Below are positions 27,319-34,049 of a DNA stretch of 64,000 nt, piece after piece (the stretch's first letter is position 1; each line of letters starts with the position of its first letter). Made by a program: the position numbers and the translations under genes. The DNA is from Actinomycetospora cinnamomea (lineage in GTDB: Bacteria > Actinomycetota > Actinomycetes > Mycobacteriales > Pseudonocardiaceae), in the NCBI RefSeq assembly GCF_003096675.1, contig NZ_QEKW01000004.1:1-64000 (forward strand), written 5' to 3'. Below the pieces are notes generated by a model. That model was given only the letters and a program-made list of their open reading frames with translations, did not search any database and had not been told where the DNA came from.

Positions 27319-27360
27319 ACGGCCCGTCCCCCGGCCATCGCCGGTCGGGGGGCGGGCCGT
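27319..27360 (+). terminator. Strong hairpin terminator
   Basis: A long G+C-rich inverted repeat (arm ACGGCCCGTCCCCC, loop with an inner GGCC/CCGG pair, then the complementary arm ending CGGGCCGT) sits 24 bases after the coiled-coil gene and just before the convergent hydrolase gene, so it can end transcription from both sides. Confidence 0.75.
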
Positions 27361-27374
27361 CGTGCGTGCGGGGC

Positions 27375-28766
27375 TCATCGCCCCACCAGGCGTCGCAGCC
27401 GGTCCCCGGCATCCACGCCCCGGTCGAGCACCGCGTCGCCCGGGCGCCCGCCGATCACCGCGGCCACGTTGGCGGCGCTGGCCGAGCCCGGCGTGAGGTA
27501 GTCGCCGTGCCCGCGGGACGCGTCGAGCACCTGCCCGTCGGGCAGCGCGACCTCCCGCGCCGAGAGCCCCGTGACACCGGGCATCCGGTTGGGGTCCGGG
27601 CCGAACCATGCGGTGTCGGCCACCGGGTCGCCCGCGGCCTCGACCACCCACGCGTGCCCCGGCGGCCGTCCGGGAGCGTCCCCGACGCCCGGGCTGCCGA
27701 GGTACACCGCGTCGTCCACGCCGTCGGCCCCGCCCGGCGCGAGCGCCGCGGCCGTGACGACCGAGCCGTACGAGTGCCCGATCGCCGTCACGTGCGCGTC
27801 GGGTCCGCGGGCGGCGTCGAGACCGTCGAGGAACGACGCGAGACGCTGCCCGCCCTCGTCGGCCGCTCCGCGCCCGAGCACCGACCGGTCGGCGTCGAGC
27901 ACCTCGTGCACCTGCGGCGCGTCGTAGCCGTACCAGGCCACCGCCGCGGTGCCCGGTCCCGCGGCCGCGGCGAGCGCGTCCAGCTCGCCGAGACGTGCCG
28001 GGAGCTCGTCGACACCGGTGGTGAAGCCGGGGGTGTAGACCCCGACGTGGGCGGCCGTGTCGACATCGCCCCGGGCCACGGCGGCCCGCACGCCCTGCCC
28101 CTCGGTCGTGCCGGGTCCGACCTCGAGGTCGAGCAGCACGCGCCCCGGGCGGTCGATCGCCGTGGCCACCGCCGTCAGCCGCGCGAGGCGCGTGCGCACC
28201 TCGTGGAGCCGCCGGCCGGTCCGCGCGAGCTCCACCGGGTCGCGGGCCCGCGCGAGCCGCTCGGCGGTCGCACGCTCCTCCTGCTCCGCCTGCTGCCGCG
28301 CGCCCGCGAGCACGGCACGGTTGGCGCGGTCGCGCACCGCGGCGGGCAGGCCGTCGAGCCCACCGACGAGCGTGGCCCGCTCGCGCTCCAGCACCGCGCG
28401 GGCGTCGGGGTCGAGGCCCGCCCACCAGCGGGCGACGGCCTCGGCGTCAGGGCCCCGCCCCCCGCCCGCGGGCACGGTCGCCGGCGGGACGGGCGGCGGG
28501 TGCCCGGCGGCGTCGAGGGCCGCGGCCAGGGCCGCGTCGGCGACGGGCGTCCCGCCGGCCCGCCCCGCCGCGTTTAGGGCCGCCACCACCGCGTCGAGGT
28601 CGGCGAGCAGGGCGCGGTGACGCCCGTCCAGCGCCGCGCGGGCCGCCGTCGCGGCCCCGGCCGCCGACCCCCGCCACGGCAGCTCGGTGGCCAGCACCAT
28701 CCCCGCCCGGGCGAGGGCCTCGCGCGCCGCGCGCAACCGGTCGGCGGCCGCGGCAGGCCCGCTCAC
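27375..28766 (-). CDS. DUF1023 alpha/beta hydrolase
   Basis: A 463-residue protein whose first 170 residues are Ala/Arg-rich helices, followed by a DUF1023 alpha/beta-hydrolase domain. The nucleophile elbow is AIGHSYGSVV near residue 320, preceded by GTAAVAWYGYDAPQ and followed by SPGVG. A His in the C-terminal SRGHGDYLT could complete the triad. Such proteins commonly accompany small WXG/ESX-like partners in actinomycetes. The GTG at 28766 overlaps the stop of the upstream small gene in GTGA, so the two are translationally coupled. Confidence 0.85.
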   Translation of the reverse strand: MSGPAAAADRLRAAREALARAGMVLATELPWRGSAAGAATAARAALDGRHRALLADLDAVVAALNAAGRAGGTPVADAALAAALDAAGHPPPVPPATVPAGGGRGPDAEAVARWWAGLDPDARAVLERERATLVGGLDGLPAAVRDRANRAVLAGARQQAEQEERATAERLARARDPVELARTGRRLHEVRTRLARLTAVATAIDRPGRVLLDLEVGPGTTEGQGVRAAVARGDVDTAAHVGVYTPGFTTGVDELPARLGELDALAAAAGPGTAAVAWYGYDAPQVHEVLDADRSVLGRGAADEGGQRLASFLDGLDAARGPDAHVTAIGHSYGSVVTAAALAPGGADGVDDAVYLGSPGVGDAPGRPPGHAWVVEAAGDPVADTAWFGPDPNRMPGVTGLSAREVALPDGQVLDASRGHGDYLTPGSASAANVAAVIGGRPGDAVLDRGVDAGDRLRRLVGR

Positions 28767-29065
28767 CGGCCGCCCCCGGCGAGGGCGCCGGCCCCGTCCG
28801 CGTCGCCCCGCGCGTAGGCCCCGGCGGCCGCGGCGAGGCGCTCGCCGAACGCGACGAGGTCGGCGCTCCACAACGCCACAGCGATCTCCCACCGGTCGGC
28901 CAGCGCCGCCGCGGCGGGACCCGCGCGCCCGCCGGGCACCACCTCCACGCCGCGCACCGCCTCCGCCGGGGCCGTGACCGGCACGGCGAGCGCGGCGGCG
29001 ACGCACGCCCCGCCGGAGGCGTCGAGCTCCTCGGGCCGCACGACCGGCCCCTCCTGTTCGTCCAC
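28763..29065 (-). CDS. Small helical protein coupled to DUF1023 hydrolase (ESX-like candidate)
   Basis: A protein of about 100 residues starting at GTG 29065. The C-terminal half is a plausible helical pair with two tryptophans (ADRWEIAVALWSADLVAFGERLAAAAGAYARGDADGAG), reminiscent of WXG100/EspC-like partners that precede DUF1023 hydrolases. There is no canonical WxG turn and no YxxxD/E tail that I can confirm, so the ESX assignment is tentative. It shares a GTGA junction with the hydrolase gene. Confidence 0.6.
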   Translation of the reverse strand: MDEQEGPVVRPEELDASGGACVAAALAVPVTAPAEAVRGVEVVPGGRAGPAAAALADRWEIAVALWSADLVAFGERLAAAAGAYARGDADGAGALAGGGR

Positions 29066-29166
29066 ACCCGTTCCGACGTGGCACGGCGGCGGACGGATCC
29101 GGGGCGCCTCGCGGCCTGGGGACGCACACGGCCGATGGGGACGGCGATCGGCGGATACTCGCCCTC

Positions 29167-29748
29167 GTGCTCCCCCGCGCCGACAAGAGATCCGCGCCCT
29201 CGCCCGACGACCTGGAGGCCGCCCGCGACCGGCTCCTGCCCGACGTCCTCCCCGGACCCGGCGACCCACCCCTGCGGGTGCTGTTCTGCGGCATCAACCC
29301 GGGCCTGGTGTCCGCCGCGACCGGCCACCACTTCGCGCGCCCGGGCAACCGCTTCTGGCCGGCGCTGCACGCGGCCGGGTTCACCCCGCGGCGCTTCACG
29401 CCCGCCGAGCAGGACCTGCTGCCCGGGCTGGGGCTCGGGATCACCAACGTCGCCCCCCGCGCCACCGCCCGCGCCGACGAGCTGGACGACGCCGAGCTGG
29501 TCGCGGGCGGCGAGCGCCTACGTGCGCTGGTCGCCGAGCTCCGCCCCGGGTGGCTCGCGGTGGTCGGGATCGGCGCCTACCGCGTCGCGTTCGCCGACCG
29601 GAAGGCCATGGCGGGCCGGCAGGAGCGGAGGCTGGGCGACACAGGGCTGTGGGTGCTGCCGAACCCGAGCGGGCTCAACGCGCACCACACGCCCGCGAGC
29701 CTGGCCGCCGCGTTCGCCGCGCTGCGGGGAGCGGTGGACGCGCGATAG
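29167..29748 (+). CDS. mug: G/U mismatch-specific uracil-DNA glycosylase (Mug)
   Basis: A 193-residue Mug/TDG-type glycosylase that removes uracil or thymine from mismatches with G. The first motif GINPGLVSA, followed by HHFARPGNRFWPAL, holds the Asn that positions the catalytic water. The second motif is LPNPSGLNAHH. Length is normal for the family. The start is GTG 29167. It is divergent from the small helical protein gene. Confidence 0.93.
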   Translation: MLPRADKRSAPSPDDLEAARDRLLPDVLPGPGDPPLRVLFCGINPGLVSAATGHHFARPGNRFWPALHAAGFTPRRFTPAEQDLLPGLGLGITNVAPRATARADELDDAELVAGGERLRALVAELRPGWLAVVGIGAYRVAFADRKAMAGRQERRLGDTGLWVLPNPSGLNAHHTPASLAAAFAALRGAVDAR

Positions 29749-29788
29749 CCCCGGGATAGCCCGGCGCCATCCCGGGCACAGGCCCGGC

Positions 29789-30772
29789 ATGAAGGCTGCG
29801 CTCTACCGCCGCACCGGCCCGGCCGCCGAGGTGCTCTCCGTCGAGGACGTCGACGTCCCCGACCCCGGGCCCGGCGAGGTCCGCGTCCGGATCACGGCGT
29901 CGGGGATCAACCCCACCGACTGGAAGACCCGCGCCGGGCTCACCGGCCAGGACCCGGAGACGTTCCAGATTCCCCACCAGGACGGTGTCGGCGTGGTCGA
30001 CGCGGTGGGCGACGACGTCGACCCGTCGTTGGCCGGGCAGCGCGTGTGGACCTTCCTGTCCGCCTTCGGCAACCGCTGGGGCACCGCGGCGGAGTACAGC
30101 GTGGTGCCCGCCACGCGGGTCCGCCCGCTGCCCGGGGACGCCCCCGACGAGCTCGGCGCCTGCCTCGGGGTCCCGGCCGTCACCGCGGCGCACTGCCTGC
30201 TCGTCGGCGGCTCGGGCGGGCCGGGAGCGCTGCGCGGGCGCGACGTGCTCGTCGCGGGCGGGGCCGGCGCCGTGGGGCACTACGCGATCGAGCTGGCCAA
30301 GCACGCCGGGGCCCGCGTCGTCACGACGGTGAGCAGCGAGGAGAAGGGCGAGCTGGCCCGGGCCGCGGGCGCCGACCTCGTCGTGAACTACCGGGAGCCC
30401 GGCGTGGTCGAGCGGGTGCAGGGCTTCACCGACCACGTCGACCGCGTCGTCGAGGTCGCGCTGGGCGCGAACCTCGAGCTCGACCTCGCGGTGGCCGGCG
30501 CCGGAACGGTCATCGCCGTGTACGCGAACGAGCCGGAGGACCCGGTGATCCCGACGCGGCGCTTCATGGTCGCCAACGCCGCCATCCACTACGTGCTGCT
30601 CTACGGCGTTCCCGCCGAGCAGCTGCAGACCGCGGTGTCCTGGACCGCCGAGGCCGCCGGCGCCGGTGCCCTGTCGCCCCTGCCCGTGACGCGCTACGGC
30701 CTGGACGACGTCGTCGCGGCCCACGAGGCGGTGGAGAACGGGGCGGTCGGCAAGGTCGTGCTCGTGCCCTGA
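29789..30772 (+). CDS. Zn-independent MDR quinone-oxidoreductase-like protein
   Basis: A 327-residue medium-chain dehydrogenase of the NADPH:quinone reductase branch. The N-terminal GroES-like domain has SGINPTDWKTRAG and lacks the Cys ligands of zinc enzymes. The Rossmann fold has VLVAGGAGAVGHYAIELAKHAG. The C-terminus ends in GKVVLVP, as usual. The substrate is unknown; relatives reduce quinones or conjugated enones. It begins at ATG 29789, 40 bases after mug. Confidence 0.9.
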   Translation: MKAALYRRTGPAAEVLSVEDVDVPDPGPGEVRVRITASGINPTDWKTRAGLTGQDPETFQIPHQDGVGVVDAVGDDVDPSLAGQRVWTFLSAFGNRWGTAAEYSVVPATRVRPLPGDAPDELGACLGVPAVTAAHCLLVGGSGGPGALRGRDVLVAGGAGAVGHYAIELAKHAGARVVTTVSSEEKGELARAAGADLVVNYREPGVVERVQGFTDHVDRVVEVALGANLELDLAVAGAGTVIAVYANEPEDPVIPTRRFMVANAAIHYVLLYGVPAEQLQTAVSWTAEAAGAGALSPLPVTRYGLDDVVAAHEAVENGAVGKVVLVP

Positions 30773-30776
30773 GGGC

Positions 30777-31223
30777 CTACAGATCGACGTGGTCGATCAC
30801 GCAGAACTCGTTGCCGTCCGGGTCGCGCAGGACCACGAAGTCGGCGTGGGGCGGGTAGGGCCAGTCGTCCACCCGCGTCGCGCCCAGCGCGACGAGGCGC
30901 TCGACGTGGCGCGCCTGCTCGCTGGTGTACAGGTCGAGGTGCACCCGGACCGGCTCCCGTGGCGGCGCGTCGGCGTGCTGGAGCGAGACGGGCAGGCGTC
31001 CCGGGTCGGGGTGGACGAGCATCGTGAACTCCGGGTCGGGCTCGGCCTCCCGCACCCGGTAGCCCAGCGCCGCGCACCAGAACGTGACCGCGCGGGCCAT
31101 GTCCTGCACGTCGACCACCACGGTCGCGAGGTGCAGGTCGCCGACGTCGCCGACGTCGCCGTGGTCGTCGCCGTGGTCGTCGCCGTGGTCGTCGCCGTGG
31201 TCGTCGCCGTGGTCGTCGCCCAT
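30777..31223 (-). CDS. VOC-family protein with GDDH-repeat N-terminus
   Basis: A 148-residue protein whose VOC/glyoxalase-like domain spans about residues 30-148, opening with LHLATVVVDVQDMARAVTFW and ending with LRDPDGNEFCVIDH. The putative metal ligands (His near the start, Glu and others later) fit the fold, but the enzyme class is not determined. The first 28 residues consist of repeated GDDH units encoded by a 12-base tandem repeat at 31153-31223. The start at ATG 31223 lies at the repeat boundary, and no later ATG or GTG gives a good start, so the extension is probably translated. Confidence 0.8.
   Translation of the reverse strand: MGDDHGDDHGDDHGDDHGDDHGDVGDVGDLHLATVVVDVQDMARAVTFWCAALGYRVREAEPDPEFTMLVHPDPGRLPVSLQHADAPPREPVRVHLDLYTSEQARHVERLVALGATRVDDWPYPPHADFVVLRDPDGNEFCVIDHVDL
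31153..31223 (-). repeat. 12-bp tandem repeat coding (GDDH)n
   Basis: About five copies of GGCGACGACCAC (minus strand) in a row at the start of the VOC gene, followed by two shorter GGCGACGTC units. The perfect repetition suggests recent expansion by slippage. Confidence 0.85.
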
Positions 31224-31296
31224 CCGGAGAGGCTACGGGCTCGCGACGCGTACCTGTGACCTTCCGTCACAGCTACTCGCGGGTTACCTTCTCCCG

Positions 31297-33045
31297 ATGC
31301 CACCACGCCAGGGGGAGCACTACGACGTGCTCGTCGTCGGATCCGGGTTCGGGGGCAGCGTCACGGCGCTGCGGCTCGCGGAGAAGGGTTACCGCGTCGG
31401 AGTGCTCGAGGCCGGGCGACGATTCACGGACGAGACGCTGCCGCGCACATCGTGGCACGTCCGCGACTTCCTCTGGGCGCCGGCGCTCGGCTGCTACGGC
31501 ATCCAGCGCATCCACATCCTGCGCGACTGCGTGGTGCTGGCCGGCGCGGGCGTCGGCGGCGGATCGCTGAACTACGCGAACACCCTCTACCGGCCGAAGT
31601 CCGACGCGTTCTACCGCGACCCGCAGTGGGCGGGCATCACCGACTGGCGCGAGGAGCTCGACCCCTTCTACGACCAGGCCAGCCGCATGCTGGGCGTCGT
31701 CACGCAGCCGTCGTTCACCCCGTCGGACGCGGTGATGAAGCAGGTCGCCGAGGAGTACGGCCGCGGGCACACGTTCTCGCCCACCCAGGTCGGCGTGTTC
31801 TTCGGCGCCGAGGGCAAGCAACCGGGCGTCACCGTGCCCGACCCGTTCTTCGGCGGCGCCGGGCCCGCGCGCACCGGCTGCATCGAGTGCGGCGAGTGCA
31901 TGACCGGCTGCCGCCACGGCGCGAAGAACACGTTGGACCGCAACTACCTGGCGCTGGCCGAGCGGGCCGGGGCCGTGGTGCACCCCGAGACGACGGTGCG
32001 CGCGGTCCGCCCCACCGCCACCGGTTACGCGGTCGACACCCGCGGCACCCGCTATCGGCGTGCTGGTCTCCTGCGACGGCAGCACATCACCTACACCGCC
32101 GACCAGGTCGTCCTCGCGGCCGGGACCTGGGGCACCCAGTCGCTGCTGCACCGCCTGCGGGACACGGGCGTGCTGCCCCGCATCTCCCGGCGTCTCGGCG
32201 AGCTGACCCGCACCAACTCCGAGTCGCTGCTCGGGGCCATGGCGCGGCGCGCCCCCGAGCGCGGCGGGCCGCGCGACTTCACCCGGGGCGTGGCGATCAC
32301 GTCGTCGTGGCACCCCGACGAGGACACCCACATCGAGCCCTGCCGCTACGGCTACGGCAGCAACGCGATGGGCCTGCTGACGACGGTGCTGACCGACGGC
32401 GACGGGCGGGTGCCGCGGCTGGCGAGGACGCTCGGGGCGATCGTGCGCCACCCGCGTACGTTCCTGCGCACGCTGGACAAGCGGCGCTGGTCGGAGCGCA
32501 CGGTGATCGCGCTGGTCATGCAGTCGCTGGACAACTCGATCACCGTCCGGCGCCGCTTCGGGCGGCTGGTGTCCCGCCAGGGCCACGGCACGCCCAACCC
32601 GACGTGGATCCCGGTGGCGAACCGGACGACGCGCAGGATGGCCGAGATCCTCGACGGCGACCCGGGCGGCACCTGGGGCGAGGCGATCAACATGCCGATG
32701 ACCGCCCACTTCATCGGCGGCTGCCCGATCGGCGCCTCGCCCGACACCGGCGTCGTCGACCCCTACCAGCGCCTCTACGGCCACCCCGGCCTGCACGTGG
32801 TCGACGGCTCGGCGCTCTCGGCGAACCTCGGGGTGAACCCGTCGCTGACGATCACCGCCCAGGCCGAGCGGGCGATGGCGTTCTGGCCGAACAAGGGCGA
32901 GCACGACCCCCGCCCCGCGCTCGGCGAGCCCTACCGCCGCCTCGACCCGGTGCCCCCGCGCTCGCCGGTCGTCCCCGCCGACGCCCCGGGCGCCCTGCGC
33001 CTCGTGCCCCTGGGCACCCCCGTCCCAGGTGGCTCCGCCATCTGA
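31297..33045 (+). CDS. GMC-type FAD oxidoreductase (ChoD-like)
   Basis: A 582-residue flavoprotein. It opens with the FAD dinucleotide-binding motif VVGSGFGGSVTALRLAEKGY, then GAGVGGGSLNYANTL. A Cys-rich stretch CIECGECMTGCRHGAKNT near residues 199-216 is typical of the ChoD-like subgroup in mycobacteria. The C-terminal GMC region has HFIGGCPIGASPDTGVVDPYQRLYG and GLHVVDGSALSANLGVNPSLTI. The fold is that of cholesterol-oxidase-like proteins, but the true substrate of this subgroup is not settled. The ATG at 31297 is close to the FAD motif, as expected. Confidence 0.9.
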   Translation: MPPRQGEHYDVLVVGSGFGGSVTALRLAEKGYRVGVLEAGRRFTDETLPRTSWHVRDFLWAPALGCYGIQRIHILRDCVVLAGAGVGGGSLNYANTLYRPKSDAFYRDPQWAGITDWREELDPFYDQASRMLGVVTQPSFTPSDAVMKQVAEEYGRGHTFSPTQVGVFFGAEGKQPGVTVPDPFFGGAGPARTGCIECGECMTGCRHGAKNTLDRNYLALAERAGAVVHPETTVRAVRPTATGYAVDTRGTRYRRAGLLRRQHITYTADQVVLAAGTWGTQSLLHRLRDTGVLPRISRRLGELTRTNSESLLGAMARRAPERGGPRDFTRGVAITSSWHPDEDTHIEPCRYGYGSNAMGLLTTVLTDGDGRVPRLARTLGAIVRHPRTFLRTLDKRRWSERTVIALVMQSLDNSITVRRRFGRLVSRQGHGTPNPTWIPVANRTTRRMAEILDGDPGGTWGEAINMPMTAHFIGGCPIGASPDTGVVDPYQRLYGHPGLHVVDGSALSANLGVNPSLTITAQAERAMAFWPNKGEHDPRPALGEPYRRLDPVPPRSPVVPADAPGALRLVPLGTPVPGGSAI

Positions 33046-33061
33046 GCGGTTCAGAGTGCCA

Positions 33062-33079
33062 GAGCACTTCGAAGTGCTC
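33062..33079. promoter_or_regulatory. Perfect 18-bp palindrome
   Basis: GAGCACTTCGAAGTGCTC is a perfect inverted repeat with no spacer, lying 17 bases after the GMC oxidase stop and 30 bases before the start of the peptidase gene. It could be a short terminator stem or a dimeric-regulator operator; the absence of a loop favours a binding site. Confidence 0.5.
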
Positions 33080-33108
33080 ACGTGCGCGGAGGGCACGAGG
33101 ATCGTCGC

Positions 33109-33834
33109 GTGCCGGCCGACGCCCTGCTGTTCTCGAACTCCCGTCCGCCGGGCGCCGAGGTGCCCTTCGCCCACGCCGCGGGCCCGCTGCGCGACCACCT
33201 CGGCCACCGAACCGTGTGGTTCGTGGGCTGGGCCCGCCACGACCTCGACGCCTACACCGGCTGGGTCGCCGACGCGCTCGCCGACGTCCTGGGCCCGGTG
33301 GACCTGCGCGGCCTGCACCGCGAGCCCGACCCGGCGGCGACGATCCGCGAGGCCGACCCCGCGCGGGAGACCGTCCTCGTCGGCGGCGGCAACACCTTCC
33401 GCCTGCGCCGGCGCACCGGGGACAACGGCGTCCTCGCCGCCCTGCGGGAGCGCGACGACCTGCGCTACGCGGGCGCCAGCGCCGGCTCCAACCTCGCCTG
33501 CCCGACGATCATGACGACCAACGACATGCCGATCGTCGACCCCGGCGGGCTCGACGCCCTCGGGCGCCTCCCCGTGCAGGTCAACCCGCACTACCTCGAC
33601 CCGGACCCGCACTCGGCCCACCGCGGCGAGACCCGCGAGGAACGGATCGCCGAGTTCCACGAGGAGAACGCCCTCGCCGTCGTGGGCCTGCGCGAGGGCG
33701 CGTGGCTGTTCCGGTCCGGCGACCGCCTGACCCTCGACGGCCACACCGCGCGCCTGTTCCGCCGCGGCCACGAGCCGACCGAGCTCGCCGCGGGTACGGA
33801 CCTGTCGTGGTTGCTCGAGACACCTACCTCCTGA
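33109..33834 (+). CDS. Peptidase E-like protein (S51 family)
   Basis: A 241-residue protein of the peptidase S51 (dipeptidase E) fold, whose best-known members cut Asp-X dipeptides. The nucleophile elbow is AGASAGSNLACPTIMTTNDMP near residue 124. The preceding strand-loop VGGGNTFRLRR is the family glycine motif, and VNPHYLDPDP carries a likely His. I select the GTG at 33109 (MPADALLFSNSR), since this is where the first strand begins. The start of an amidohydrolase-like frame overlaps its last 28 bases. Confidence 0.88.
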   Translation: MPADALLFSNSRPPGAEVPFAHAAGPLRDHLGHRTVWFVGWARHDLDAYTGWVADALADVLGPVDLRGLHREPDPAATIREADPARETVLVGGGNTFRLRRRTGDNGVLAALRERDDLRYAGASAGSNLACPTIMTTNDMPIVDPGGLDALGRLPVQVNPHYLDPDPHSAHRGETREERIAEFHEENALAVVGLREGAWLFRSGDRLTLDGHTARLFRRGHEPTELAAGTDLSWLLETPTS

Positions 33835-33989
33835 CCGACGTCCACACCCGCACCGCCGACGGCACGGTCGACGTCGCCGTGGTCGACGGGCGGGTCGACG
33901 CCGTCGGTCCCGACCTCGAGCGCCGCGGTCCCGTGCCGGACGCACGTGGCCCACCTCCCGCCGCGCGAACGCGGAGTTCGCGCGCGTAG
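33807..33989 (+). pseudogene. Amidohydrolase N-terminal remnant
   Basis: From GTG 33807 the frame reads TYLLTDVHTRTADGTVDVAVVDGRVDAVGPDLE, the beta-sandwich start of dihydroorotase/N-acyl-amino-acid-hydrolase-type amidohydrolases. After about 50 residues it runs into repeat copy D at 33965 and stops at 33989, before the metal-binding HxH motif would occur. The rest of the gene is absent. It overlaps the peptidase E gene start-in-stop, as a co-translated pair would. Confidence 0.7.
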
Positions 33990-34014
33990 AAGCAGCGAAC
34001 AGCGCGTTCGCTGC
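33965..34014 (+). repeat. Dispersed double-hairpin repeat, copy D
   Basis: The best-preserved copy: GCGAAC-GCGGA-GTTCGC, spacer GCGCGTAGAA, then the 9-bp-arm hairpin at 33992-34014. It is nearly identical to copy C over 32 kb away. It lies at the exact point where the amidohydrolase reading frame is lost and 35 bases before the next gene. Confidence 0.75.
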
Positions 34015-34049
34015 GACAGGACCGGGCGCCCGGCGCAGACTGGTGCGCG

